This document shows positions 35,571 through 47,672 of a stretch of 64,000 nucleotides of DNA, in pieces (position 1 is the first letter of the stretch; every line of letters begins with the position of its first letter). A model generated the notes under the pieces. The model was given only the letters and a program-made list of their open reading frames with translations, ran no database searches and was not told the origin of the DNA. Source of the stretch: Posidonia oceanica. Taxonomy: Eukaryota; Streptophyta; Magnoliopsida; Alismatales; Posidoniaceae. The translations under genes and the position numbers were made by a program. Where the stretch lies: NCBI GenBank assembly GCA_037176725.1, contig JAZBRS010000020.1, positions 100,830,501 to 100,894,500 of the forward strand, written 5' to 3'.

Positions 35571-38059
35571 ATTGTGATTTATGGCATGCTAGATTAGTTC
35601 ATCTTAGAAAATAAAAAATGGAACAAATGGTAAAATTGGACCTTCTCCAAAATATTCATAAGATGGAATTAACCCCATGTCAACATTGCTTAGTTGGAAA
35701 AATGACTAAGAAACCATTTGGTGTTGGACATATGGAAAATGAATTATTAGCCTTGATACATTCAGATGTATGTGGTCTACTTAGTGTGAAAACTTATAAT
35801 AATAAGGAATATTTTGTAACATTCATAGATGATTATTTTAGATATGCATATGTTTATTTAATCTCACGTAAAACAGAAGTGTTAAGTTGCTTTAGGAAAT
35901 ATAAAGCAGAAGTGGAAAAGTAACTTGGAAGAAGCATTAAGGTATTAAGATCTAATAGAGGTGGGGAATACAATTCAAAGAAATTTGAATCATATTGTCA
36001 ATAGTATGGAATAAAGAAGCATATTACTATGCCATATATGCCACAACAAAATGGTGTGGCAGAACGGAAAAACAGCACTCTAATGAATTCTGTTAGATGC
36101 ATGCTATCACATTCATGCCTCCCAAAGGAATTTTGGGGAGAGGCATTACTCACAGCAAATTACACTTTGAATAGAATACCTACCAAATCTGTCACAGGAA
36201 TCCCTTATGAGTTGTCTACAATCACTTGATCCAGTAGTGAAGCCTCTTTGTGGTTGTACAAGAGATTGGGATTTCGAATCCCACAGACATCAAATAAAAG
36301 AAAAAACAAAAAAAAATTGCTTAAAAAAAACCACTTATGAGTTGTGGAATGGAAGAAAACCTAATATCAATCATCTAAGGAAATGTGATTCAATAGCTCA
36401 TGTACTCATTCCAAGTCAACTCAGGGACAAATTAGATTTTAGAACATTAAAGTGCAGATTTATAGGATATTGTGATAAATTATCAGGATATAGATTTTTC
36501 CATAAGGAAAAAGGAATTATTGAGTATAGAGATGTTACATTTCTAGAAAATCTAAAGGAAGAAGAGCAAACTCAAGATAAAGATGAACCATTATCAATAA
36601 TTGGAGTTGATTACTTTAACATTGTTCAAGGAAATGATCTAGAAAATGAGGATCAACCAAACATAGAAATACAAATGAACCCATGGAAATAGTGGGGAAT
36701 AGCCAAAATAACCAGTATGATCAATCAAATATGGAAAATATTGATGAGCTCGTAAATGACCCACCTGATGCTCCTAGAAATAAAAGAATAAGAACTCAAC
36801 CCTCATGGATGAATGATTACCATTTGTATTCCTGTGAGACATCATGTTTCTTGACAGATATAAATCAGGAAAATCACATGGAACCCATGACATATAATGA
36901 TGTGATTAAATCACATGAAAAAGATTTGTGGCTTGAAGCCATGAATGATGAAATTGATTCCATGAAAAGGAATATTGTTTGGAAATTGTGTGATTTACAT
37001 AAGGAAAGAAAGGCTATAGGATGCAAATGGGTATTCAAGAAGAAGCTGAGAGTAGATGAGTCAATAGACAAGTTCAAGGCTCGATTGGTAGCTAAAGGTT
37101 ATACACAAAAGGAAGGAATTGACTTCAGGAAACATATTCTCCAGTAGCAAAGTTTACATCAATTAGAATTATACTATCAATTGTAGCACACTTAAATTTA
37201 GAATTACATCAAATAGATGTTAAAACTACATTTCTTAATGGAGAATTGCAGGAACACATATACATGTGCCAGCCTGAGGGATTTCAGGTGGAAGGACATA
37301 AAGAAAAAGTGTACAAATTGAACAAATCTGTATATAGATTAAAGCAATTTCTAGACAATGGTATCTCAAATTTCATATTGTGATTGTCCAAATGGGATTT
37401 ATCTCAAATAGATTGGATAATTGTGTATATGTCATAAAAAGTGAGAGTAGTTTTATAATATTGTATTTATATGTAGATGATATTTTGCTTGCCACAAATG
37501 ACATGGAATTGTTGAAAAGAGTGAAAAGTGAACTTAGTGAGAAATTTGAGATTTGAGATGAAGGACATGGGAGAAGCATCTTATGTCCTTGGAATACAGA
37601 TCTTTAGAGATCGAAAGTCTAGAATGCTGAGTATAAATCAGGAAAAGAATTTACACTCAGTACTTAAAAGGTTTGGCATGCAAAATTGTGCCCCTGCACC
37701 TACACCATATGTGTATAGAAAAAGAATGAATAAAAATCAATGTCCTGGAAAAGGATAGAAACCTCTGAAAATACCATATGCACAAGCGGTTGGAAGTTTA
37801 ATGTATGCTATGTTGTGTACTAGACTGGATATGGCATATTCGGTGAGTTTGGTTAGCAAATATCAAAGTAATCCTAGACCAACACATTGGGAAGCTGTTA
37901 AGAGGATTATGAAGTATATCAAGGACACGTTGCAACACAAACTAGTATATGAAGCGGAAATGCTGGAAGTAGTAGGTTATTCAGATGTAGACTTTGAAGT
38001 GATAAAGATGATAGAAAGTCCACATTCGGACACTTGTTCATCTTTGGTGGTGATGTTGT
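35571..38059 (+). pseudogene. Copia element G pol (integrase, RT, start of RNase H)
   Basis: GAG-pre-integrase (LWHARLVHL, CQHCLVGKMTKKPFG), integrase core ([63 protein letters not shown]), RT (GCKWVFKKKLRVDES, ARLVAKGYTQKEGIDF, HQIDVKTTFLNGELQEHIYM, LYVDDILLA near 37470) and RNase H (QAVGSLMYAMLCTRLDMAYS, GYSDVDFE). The second integrase acid is lost: SNRGGEY near 35951 where family members have SDRGGEY. It is also broken by stops and frameshifts, by a SINE-like insert at 36216 and by the CACTA element at 38060; it resumes at 49761. Confidence 0.9.
36216..36333 (+). mobile_element. Short SINE-like insertion (118 bp)
   Basis: Flanked by a perfect 12-bp duplication CTTATGAGTTGT (36204-36215, 36334-36345). 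It contains GATTTCGAATCCC, close to the RNA polymerase III box B consensus GGTTCGANNCC, and an A-rich 3' part (from about 36293). Removing one duplication and the insert rejoins the copia frame. Tail and duplication fit LINE-mediated retroposition; it is short for a plant SINE and box A is unclear. Confidence 0.75.
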
Positions 38060-38079
38060 CACTACTAGAAAAACAGGAA

Positions 38080-38560
38080 ATCGCGAGGACAAATGTCCTC
38101 GCTAAATCCTCGCGAAGTCCTTGCAATCTCCTCGCTAATGGCTTTAGCGAGGACTTTGCGAGGATATCAAGTCCTCGCATAATGCTACGTCGTTAAAAGC
38201 CATTTGCGAAGATATTTCCTAGCAAATCCTCGCTAAATCATTGCGAGGACTTCGCGAGGAAATAAAGTCCTTGCAATATCTTTGTTATTACTTGCTATCT
38301 CCTCGCAAAGTCGACCTTATATCCTCGCAAAAATATTAAAAAAAATAAAATAAATAAATCTTGTGAGGACATAGCGAGGATAATTTCTCGTAATTTACTC
38401 GTTATATATTAGCGAGGATATTGCGTGGAATATGTTCCTCGTAATATCCTCGCAAAGACCTCATTATTACCTCGCTATGTGCTCGCTATTCCTGTACATA
38501 CCACAGTTTTAGCAAGGACTTAGCGAGGAAATATCCTCGCTAAGTCCTCGCTAATTCTAG
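38080..38560. repeat. Left subterminal repeats of the CACTA element
   Basis: About twenty copies in both orientations of GCGAGGA / TCCTCGC in words such as GCGAGGACTTAGCGAGGA. In En/Spm such motifs bind TNPA. The right-end set is at 49555-49735. Confidence 0.85.
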
Positions 38561-39297
38561 GCAGTGGGAAAAAAAATAAAATGATTACATCCACATCTAC
38601 AAAAAATAAGATTAATATACCTGTTAAAATGACATTCATATGCATTCACAAAAATAAAATTACACATCCACCAATTTAAAAAAAAAAATATCAATTGATA
38701 TTACGACATAATTAAGATTTTACATATCTATTTGTTCACAACATTCATGATATTACAACACTGAAATGATATAATACAAGTCACTCATCCCCCATACAAG
38801 TCAAAACGACATAATACAGATCATTTTCTTCTTCTACCGACTTGCTTTCCTTTACCTTTTGAGGAAGATACATGAATAGAACGACGATCTCGTCTGTACT
38901 TCTCGTAATCCTCTTTGTCGTCATTCGACAAATCAACTTCCTGCTCGTCCGAGTATCTTCTGATTATAAAAAACAAACTTACAAATATGTTATGATGGAT
39001 AATGATTATATTATAATGTTAAATTCAATATAACAATTAATGCATATCAAAAAATTTATAACTGCATAAAACTTTACCTTATAAGTCGGTCCTCCAAAGC
39101 ATGTATTTCATCTGTTATTTTTGTGGTTATTTTGGTACTTAAACTCTCCTCCAATGTAGTCGTCATATGTGACAACTGGGAACTGAAAAAATTTAGATCA
39201 ATTGAAGCAAAGGGCTGAGTTGAAAATGGATACTGCGCCGTAGAACCCGTAGAAGAACTAATAATAAACTCTTCTGAGTAGTATGGATCACGATCAC

Positions 39298-40571
39298 TGA
39301 TGTAAATTTTAATTAACCGCAAGTGCACGATGTACTATGTAGTACGTATGCAAAATACAGGTCGATCCCACAGAGAATAATGTTTGAAAACAAAAACTTA
39401 TTATCAACTATTGAAAGGATGGTTGAGAGAGATGATGATTAAGAACTACAAATAGAAAATGTAAATCAAACTAATTAAAACAAACCTAGGGCTTTGAATC
39501 CATTTATGTAAAATCCAATATGCATGATTAAATCCACTCTTGTCTCTCTTCATGATCTAAATAGTTTACTCAATGGTTCTTATCCTAACAAGCATAACCT
39601 ATATGTAAAGCACCATAGATTATCAAGTCCTAAAATAAAATCACACAAAATAAACTAAATCAAATGATATACGATAGATCTGCGATTATATACACAACCC
39701 TCAAGTATTCTTCCCCAAGTATAGACTAAAAAGATATTATCAATATTAATCTATCAAGGTTTATCGAATAATGAATGATCCATGTCATATACATTCAGTC
39801 TACATAATCATAGCATTTAAGCACGAGAAGACAAAGAGAAACTTAATCACAACACATGAACATACATGAACTTCATCTAAACCCTAGATCTAAGAACTTA
39901 GCCACGCATGATAATGGAAAACATAAAACTAAAAGAAAGGGAAAGAGAAGAACAAGACATAATTAATAGAAAGAAAATGAACTTCTATTGATAAAAATAC
40001 ATTGATTACAGAAACTAAGCTTCAAGAACTCTAAACAATGGAGGAAGAAAGCTTAAGCCTAATGTGGTAGATTAAGGATCCCCTAGGGTTTACACAATGG
40101 GTCCCTTTTATAGGTTTACAAGGCTTGACCGTCACATAAACAAATCCAGATACAAATGAGGAAATTGAATTTCAATTACAAGATATTTCCAAGATATTTC
40201 TGTGATTTCCAAAGACGAAGTCAAACATATCTTCTCTGGGCGCCTAGGAGGCGCCAGATGTGCTTTTGGGCGCCTGGGGGGTGCCACCTGTTCCTGAATT
40301 TTCTCCAACTTTGTTGCTTCTGTTATCTTATCTTACTCCTCGTGTTCACACACGTGGAAAAGATATATTTGATATCTTACACAAATTTCTATTTCTTTTA
40401 TCCTTGGATTTGCATTTTTTTTGTCTTTTATCATTTTTCCTCCTTCTTTTCCTCTTTTCTCTTCAGGTCCAAAGTTCCTGTACAAATTGCACAAAATACG
40501 TCGAGTAATATTATTTATGAATAAAAGAGATAAATATGGGCATAAAATATGTAAGAATAATGTGCTAATAA
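39298..40571 (-). mobile_element. 3' LTR of Athila-like element
   Basis: About 1.27 kb, over 95% alike by eye to 44832-46092. On the plus strand it starts TGATGTAAATTTTAATTAAC and ends TGTGCTAATAA. TATAAAAG box at 40112-40105 (minus). The inner flank (40572-40615) reads, on the minus strand, TTTTGCTCGAGGACTAGCAA, a motif common just before the polypurine tract of Athila elements. Confidence 0.88.
40235..40258 (-). repeat. U3 hairpin of the Athila-like LTR
   Basis: TCTGGGCGCCT and AGGCGCCAGA form inverted arms with a 3-bp loop. The counterpart in the other LTR is 45758-45781 (TCTAGG...GCTAGA). A second GGGCGCCTGGGGG/GTGCC hairpin follows in both. They lie 120-180 bp upstream of the TATA box. 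Confidence 0.75.
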
Positions 40572-41629
40572 AATACTCCTATACCTATCTTTTGCTAGTC
40601 CTCGAGCAAAACTGACTCAAAAGAAAGAACAAATAAAGAAAGAAAATCCTAACTCACTTTTGCAGGAATCGCGATTGCACTTAGCACGTGCAATAAGCCT
40701 TTAAACCCCTACGTTGCCTTAAGGGACGAGTGGTGTCTCATGAGGGTTTGCAGCGGATCTACTCACAAAATCCCAGAAGAAAAGGAAAATAAAGAAAGAT
40801 AAAAAAAAAGTTATTTACACTATCACTATCCACAATATTTTAACAGGTTAGGAGGCTTCTAAACTACCTTGAGTTTTTATTCTCCAGCTCTACCTCAAGT
40901 CAAGATCTCTCTCTCCTCCTCATGTTATGGAGACTCTTTCTTATCTTTCACATCATCCTTCTTAAAATTTGACTCATATGCACTTTCTGTTTGTGAAAAT
41001 AATCCTTAACAATGATTTTTCAAGTCCAACCTGAGCACCTTTTCATCTTTTTTGAATAATTTAGGGAACTTTATTCTTGCTTTCTTAGACTTTTTCTTGG
41101 CTACCTATTTACCGAGCTTTAGTTCGGTGATTCCCAAACCAGATGGCTTTAGGACACCAGGTGTTGAGACACCTCTAAGGACTTAATTACTCAAGTAACC
41201 AAGGCCACAAAGACAAGATTTTTCTTTTTCATGCTTTTGCCCTCCAAACACCTTTTTACGTGAATATCCAATGCTTCCTGAGGCACGGTTACCCAGTTAC
41301 TCAGTGATTGTTAGACCTTCAGCACTCTTTTTTTTCTTCTCTTTTTCTCTTTTGATGCTCTGGTGTTTCAGGTCTTCCTTTATTCTCCATAGTCAAGGAC
41401 TAAAGTGTAAGTGCAAGATAAGGTACACATGTACTTAAGGATAATCCTGATGATGCTATTTTTTAGATTTTGTCTCCACTCTAGGGTTTGAGAGATTCCA
41501 TCCTATCAGTTTTACCTTTGAACTCCAACTCGAAGTTACTTATCCACCCCTAGCTAGCTAAATTATTATGGATAATTCCTAATTTGTTTTTGTTTTTATT
41601 TTTATAAATATATTTTTTTAAAATTTTTG

Positions 41630-41930
41630 GAGAAAAGATACACAAAAGATTCTAACTAAAGAAAATAAAAAGAAAACTTTTGTACATACAACTCTAACTC
41701 TAAGAAAACTTTATTTATTTTTATTTATTTATATATATATATATATTTTTTATTTTTTTAAATGAAATGTCACACAAAAAACTCTAACTAAAGAAAATGA
41801 AAGAAAACTTTTGTACATACAACTCTAACTTTAAGAAAACTTATTATTATTTTTATTTTTTTTGTTTTATTTTTGTTTTTTAATTTTTTTTTTGAAATGT
41901 CACACAAAAAACTCTAACTAAAGAAAATGA
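41630..41930. repeat. Tandem repeat, unit about 130 bp
   Basis: Blocks ACTCTAACTAAAGAAAAT start near 41650, 41780 and 41910, each (except the last) followed by AAAACTTTTGTACATAC and an AT-rich tail. It lies in the 3' untranslated part of the Athila-like element. Confidence 0.85.
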
Positions 41931-42154
41931 AAAAGACGCAAAGAAGACTCCCCCCATACCTAAACCATGCATTGTCCTCAATGTATGCAACAATTGATAT
42001 GATCAATGAAAAACAATTAAAATTAGAACAATGATACCTAATTTGGGATGGAGTGCTTCTACTGCAAAGAAAAGAAAAGTTATGTACATTTTATACATAT
42101 TCACAATTGAGGTGCATGAAAATCCAAGACCTCATCAATCTCTAGGGCATAATC

Positions 42155-43157
42155 TCAATCTGGCCAAAGAGGCGGTCGGACTTTTGCAATTTCTTTTTCG
42201 ACCTGTTCAAGCCACCATTGGACTTTTCTCAATCGGGCTTCATGGATTTCCCACAGTGCTAAAATTAGATCGGATAAGCCCATGTAATTTAATTGAATAT
42301 GGAATGAGGGCTTGAATTCATAATCGACTAGAGCTGAATGATATGGCTTGACACAAAGCTCTAATGTGCCTATAGTAGATGGTAATGATGAGGGCTCAGG
42401 CATGATAGGCTCTAGAGGAGGATTATACCACTTGTTAGACTTATGAGTCCTACATTGGGTTAACTCATTGGCTTCTTCAACAAACAATAATTCATCTTTG
42501 AAAATCTCCTCAACACTTTTGTCAAAGTAGCCTAGATCAAATTCAATTTCCTCCTCTATTAGGTCTTCTTTTTCTGAGAAATCTTCAATCATGTTAACCT
42601 TGAATGTCTCATCTGGTTGAGGTTTTTTCGCAATAGAATCACTTGAAAGGGAAACCTCTGCAATGAATTGGTCTACCTGGCCAACTGGTTCTTTAGTGGG
42701 CTCATCTACTTGGGCTTGGGTTTTTACTTCAGGCATTATTTGGACAATACAAGGTTGATCAAGGGAGTTCCTATGTTGAGCAAGAAAGTTCCATTCCTCT
42801 CTCTCCATTATATCATTGACTAGCTCACCTAACTGTAGATCTATACGATCTAGGGCACGAGTGTTGGCAATAGAGGTATGTATATTTGCTTCCACTAGCT
42901 CTTCTATCATCTTTTCTACACTTGTTGCATGAGTGTTGGTAGTAGAGGTCTGTCTATTTGCTTCCACTAGCTCTTCTATGCTCTTTTCTAGACTTGTTAA
43001 CCTAATTTCATCTTTTTGTTGCCAATCTAGAGGAGGAAAGGTTGAGTAGTATTGCGGATCTGAATATGAATAAGGTTCAAAGCAATGAGATTGGACTTCA
43101 TTGAAGCTAGACCCTCCATCATATGATCTTTGGTCCCATAGGAAATCAGGTTGATCC
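42155..43157 (-). pseudogene. Gag-like ORF of Athila-like element
   Basis: The minus-strand frame is open from about 43157 to 42155, beyond the first start-like codon at 42967. It reads RLTSLEKSIEELVEANRQTS, SVEKMIEELVEANIHTS, RIDLQLGELVNDIMEREEW, then acidic EKEDLIEEEIEFDLGYF, and ends KVQWWLEQVEKEI. A tandem EELVEAN repeat suggests coiled coil. Upstream across a stop is WNESSDPYASNYN, a tyrosine/asparagine-rich segment. Function is inferred only from position; no zinc knuckle is seen. Confidence 0.6.
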
Positions 43158-44034
43158 CAATTTCAATTGTAATTTGAGGCATAAGGGTCACTTGATTCAT
43201 TCCAAGGTCTTTGGGCCACATAATTGAATTGTTCAAATCCATAACCAACTTGATTCATTGAATATCCTCCAACAAATGAATATCTACTTCTTAGGGTTTA
43301 AGATGAGTATTTTAATTCTTCTGTCATTTTTAAATTGTTGGGTTTGAATTTGAAAGTGAAATTTCTAACGCAAACTAGTGTAACCGACTGACACAGACTA
43401 GAGATGACGAAACCCTAAAGAAGATGAGAAGATTCTAGGAGTTGAGTAGTGAAATCCTGATTCTATAGATAGGAGAGATGAAGTAACCTAGTCTAGCACA
43501 CAATTCAAAGAAGCCTTAGAAATAAGGTTGACCTAAAAACAACTAGACAGCTCATAACTTCCAAATTAACCTTTGAGATTCTCAAATCAAAATTCTCTAA
43601 TCCAATTGGCCAGATCAGTGGAGGAAAGTGGGAGGCTCCCCGTGCTTGAGCAACAGACCTAATTAAATAACCACTTGCTATTTAAGGTGTAACCTTGTGA
43701 ACCACTTTTCTAGACACTAAGTAGGAAAAGAATTTTAAATTTGATTCACCCTTAAGCTCCTTTGTCCTATTGAGCTCGAATCCTAGGGGCTAATGTCTAC
43801 TTGATTTTAATTTAGGCTTGGGTCAATGCTTTATGCTTGATATTGTTGTTTTTGGGCTAAGGAAGGGTGATGAAATCCCCACCTTATATTATGCTATGGG
43901 TTATGCTCTTAAGTACTTTGATATATGATATACAATCAATAATGCACAAACAAGTTGTTCTCTCCTGCAAACTACGTGCTTTAATATACAAGAAATTAAA
44001 ATAAAAGCATGTACCTTTCCTCTAGCAATCTCCA

Positions 44035-44480
44035 ACAATAAAATTTAAATTTCAAAAATAGAAAATCTATATCTAGATGCACAAGATATTATGCATGTCC
44101 TAGAAAGTAGGTTTCTATCTTATCATAAATTTTTGAATTTAAGTTCAACTTTAAATATCTCTTTTGAGATCAAGAAAATTCCAACAAGATATGATGAAAT
44201 TTAAATTTTAAAAATAGAAAGTCTCTATCTAGATACACAAGATATGATGCATGTCCTAGAAAGTAGGTTTCTATCTTATCATGAAATTTTGAATTTAAGT
44301 TCAACTGTAAATATCTCTTTTAAGAAAAATCCAACAAGATATGATGAAATTTAAATTTCAAAAATAGAAAGTCTATATCTAGATGCACAAGATATGATGC
44401 ATGTCCTAGAAAGTAGGTTTCTATCTTATCATGAATTTTTGAATTTAAGTTCAACTTTAAACATCTCTTCTTCTTTTTAC
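44035..44480. repeat. Tandem repeat, unit 150-156 bp, three copies
   Basis: AAATTTAAATTT starts at 44041, 44197 and 44347; each copy contains CATGTCCTAGAAAGTAGG and GAATTTAAGTTCAACT. It lies in the leader of the Athila-like element, between gag and primer site. Confidence 0.9.
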
Positions 44481-44807
44481 TTTTGAGATCAAGAAAAATC
44501 CAACAAAATATATGACTCAGATAATAATTGAGATAATCTTGAAAAATTTAGGAAAAATTATCAAAAATTTTGAGAAATAAAGAACTTACTTGGACTTCTT
44601 CTTTTTTCACTCCTCCAATTCCTGTTTTATATACTTCAACCTCAAATCAAAAAGTATCTTTTTTTTCAATTTTTTTTTAGATAAAAACGAAAAGAATGAT
44701 TAAAATAACGAAATTTTTTTATTATTATTATTTTAAATAAAAACGGGAAAAAAAAGAAAAAGAAAAGAAGAAATAACCGACAATAAATCAATGTTATGAA
44801 ACACTAT

Positions 44808-44825
44808 TCCCCGGCAACGGCGCTA
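44808..44825 (-). promoter_or_regulatory. Primer binding site, tRNA-Asp type
   Basis: Minus strand TAGCGCCGTTGCCGGGGA, six bases beyond the LTR end, matches the Athila-type site complementary to plant tRNA-Asp with one change (A for G at position 2). Confidence 0.85.
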
Positions 44826-44831
44826 AAAACT

Positions 44832-46092
44832 TGATGTTAATTTTAATTAACCGCAAGTGCACGGTGTACTATGTAGTACGTATGCAAAATACAGGTCGAT
44901 CCCATAGAGAATAATGTTTGAAAACAAAGACTTATTATCAACTATTGAAAGGATAGTTGAGAGAGACGATGATTAAGAACTACAAATAGAAGATGTAAAT
45001 CAAACTAATTAAAACAAACCTAGGACTTTGAATCCATTTATGTAAAATCCAATATGCATGATTAAATTCACTCTTGTCTCTCTTCATGATCTAAATAGTT
45101 TACTCAATGGTTCTTATCCTAACAAGCATAACCTATATGCAAAGCACCATAGATTATCAAGTCCTAAGATAAAATCAAACAAAATAAACTAAATCAAATG
45201 ATATACGATAGATCTGCAATTATATACACAACCCCCAAGTATTCTTCTCCAAGCATAGACTTAAAAGATATTATCAATATTAATCTATCAAGGTTTATCG
45301 AATAATGAATGATCCATGTCATATACATCCAGTCTACATAATCATAGCATTTAAGCACGAGAAGACAAAGAGAAACTTAATCACAACACATGAACATACA
45401 TAAACTTCATCTAAACCCTAGATCTAATAACTTAGCCACACATGATAATGGAAAACATAAAACTAAAAGAAAAGGAAAGAGAAGAATAAGACATAATTAA
45501 TAGAAAGAAAATGAACTTCTATTGATAAAAATACATTGATTACAGAAACTAAGCTTCAAGAACTCTAAACAATGGAGGAAGAAAGCTTAAGCCTAATGTG
45601 GAAGATTAAGGATCCCCTAGGATTTATACAATGGGTCCCTTTTATAGGTTTACAAGGCTTGGCCGTCACATAAACAAATCCGGATACAAATGAGGAAATT
45701 GAATTTCAATTACAAGATATTTCTGTGATTTCCAAAGACGGAGTCAAACATATCTTCTCTAGGTGCCTGGGAGGCGCTAGATGTGCTTTTGGGCGCCTGA
45801 GGGGCGCCACCTGTTCCTGAATTTTCTCCAACTTTGTTGCTTCTGTTATCTTATCTTACTCCTTGTGTTCACACACGTGGCAAAGATATATTTGATATAT
45901 TGCACGAATTTCCATTTCTTTTATCCTTAGATTTGCATTTCTTTTTGTCTTTTATCATTTTTCCTCCTTTTCCTCTTTTCTCTTTAGGTCCAAAGTTCCT
46001 GCACAAATTGCACAAAATACCTCGAGTAATATTATTTATGAACAAAAAAGATAAATATAGACATAAAATATGTAAGAATAATGTACTAATCA
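44832..46092 (-). mobile_element. 5' LTR of Athila-like element
   Basis: 1261 bp. Minus strand opens TGATTAGTACATTATTC and closes TTAACATCA. Same order of features as the 3' copy, including the U3 hairpins (45758-45810). An ORF at 45869-46153 only bridges LTR and CACTA exon. Confidence 0.9.
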
Positions 46093-46428
46093 ACCTAAGC
46101 CTTGCTTTCTTGATGAACAACCCACATTCCTTTCCATCGAAACTTGTTTCCAAAGTTTCTTGTCAAAGGCTGGTTGTTCAGCGACATCAGTGTCTCTATA
46201 TTTTTCTTGGAACAAGAAGATGTACCTATCCTGTAAAAATAAACACAAGAAGTTAGTTAGAGATGATATAAGATTGAAGTGTATATTATTAAAATAACTT
46301 TAATTCTAACCATGATTACTTACAAGTACATCCTTTGCAAATGGGGTTGACCAATTCTGTTCCGACACACTAGTATGGGATGTAGTCCACCACTTTACTA
46401 CTGTAGGTTCTCTACATAATTTAGCGGG

Positions 46429-47672
46429 CTGTAGCAATTGAAATGTACTTTATTAATTTAATATCGAGACCTTGTGGGTCTAGCCTACACGGAAGAGGAG
46501 ATAAAAGCTATGGCTGCTGAGATTGAAGTTGTTGATGGTCCAAATGAGGGCCCATTTGGATGCCCTTATAAACTATGTTATTAAACCGTTACAATTGTGT
46601 AAAAAATTGTATTTTGTAATACTAATTTAAAGTGTTTGGATGATCAAAAGAAACTATGTTTTATTCCAAAGTTTATGTATAGAATGTGGTTTCTAAGAAA
46701 GAAGTCATACTTCTTTTTTTCTTAAAATTTTATTTTTAGAGTGTTTCTCTCACATTGTGTACATTCACAGTTGGAAAGAACTCTAGATTAAATTTTTGAT
46801 TAAAAAAGAAATAAACAACAAGACTACTGTCATAGAGTTACAAATGAAGACATGAGGTTGCATGGAGTAGATTTTAACATAATCCAAAGTGAATGAGATT
46901 TTTTGGATTATTTGAAAGCATACCTACTGAGATTATTTGTCAAACATGTCCATAGTTTCCTTGTGCTGTTTCCATCTCACAACTACTAGATCAAGATTTA
47001 TAAGTACTTGCTAACACTAACACCATTCTGAACTTTCTAACCATAACGACGTTTCTAAATTGAACTGGTCGCATATGGGTTGCTTCATCATATCCCATGA
47101 TGGCATTACTGGTCACTTTCAAAGTTTCTTTATTGAAAAAAAAATGATGATCATTTCACGTCTGTCAAGAAAATACGAATAAAAAATAGATGGAACGAAG
47201 GATGATCTTGTGGTCTACCCATCTTCCTTCAAAATTAAATTCATCAATTTGTGGATGTAAATATAATTGATGCACGGAGTGGAATTTGAAATTGTAAGGA
47301 AGGTTTACAGATTTAGCTCCTTGCAAATGATTGATTTTTTCTAACCTTATTTATTTATTATTTGCAGAGATTATTTCTTGTTTGATTTTGTTTGACATTG
47401 GATCTTGGGTTTACTGTCTACTGCTTGTATTTGTTTTAGACTTCTATTGCATATACGGTTATTATTTCCAACAACATTACTCCAAATTCTTCATGATCAC
47501 GAACAGACTCTTTAAATTTTCTAATAGCAAATTCTTTAGAATCTGTAGTTTTTCGTAATAACCTGGGCTAGAAACTTTCTTGGCATGCATGATCACGAAC
47601 AGACTCTTCTCACCACTTTACGGTGCTAGTAGTCCAATCAACTTTCCCCTAATTTATCATGTTCATTTATTC
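46429..47672. other. CACTA interior, no gene recognised
   Basis: Possible upstream exons or intron of the CACTA gene. A readable stretch near 46490-46550 (plus, [20 protein letters not shown]) has no known match. CATGATCACGAACAGACTCT occurs twice, at about 47491 and 47588. Confidence 0.4.

Larger units (their letters stand above)
39298..46092 (-). mobile_element. Athila-like LTR retrotransposon, 6.8 kb, no pol
   Basis: Two similar LTRs (44832-46092 as 5', 39298-40571 as 3'), a tRNA-Asp-type primer site and a gag-like ORF, but no protease, RT or integrase in 4.3 kb of internal DNA, so a non-autonomous derivative. It lies in an exon of the CACTA gene. The expected 5-bp target duplication is not evident; the two flanks share only GT at the junction. 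Confidence 0.85.
38821..46428 (-). pseudogene. En/Spm transposase-associated gene (3' exons), split by Athila-like element
   Basis: Minus-strand exons read in phase: 46428-46324 (PAKLCREPTVVKWWTTSH), intron 46323-46231 (GTAAGT...TTACAG), exon 46230-46093 (DRYIFLFQEKYRDTD, KKLWKQVSMERNVG), then the 6.8-kb retroelement, then 39297-39078 (DPYYSEEFIISSSTGS, LEESLSTKITTKITDE), intron 39077-38960, and last exon 38959-38821 ending SSKGKGKQVGRRRK and a stop. This resembles the C-terminal part of the plant En/Spm-type protein (Transposase_24 family): FREKYRD-like motif, coiled-coil-like helix, basic tail. Upstream exons were not recognised. Insertion of the retroelement inside an exon disables it. Confidence 0.7.

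Noticed and set aside
46552..46940. GGGCCCATTTGGATGC start as a hAT-type MITE
   Set aside because: A matching inverted end and target duplication could not be found.
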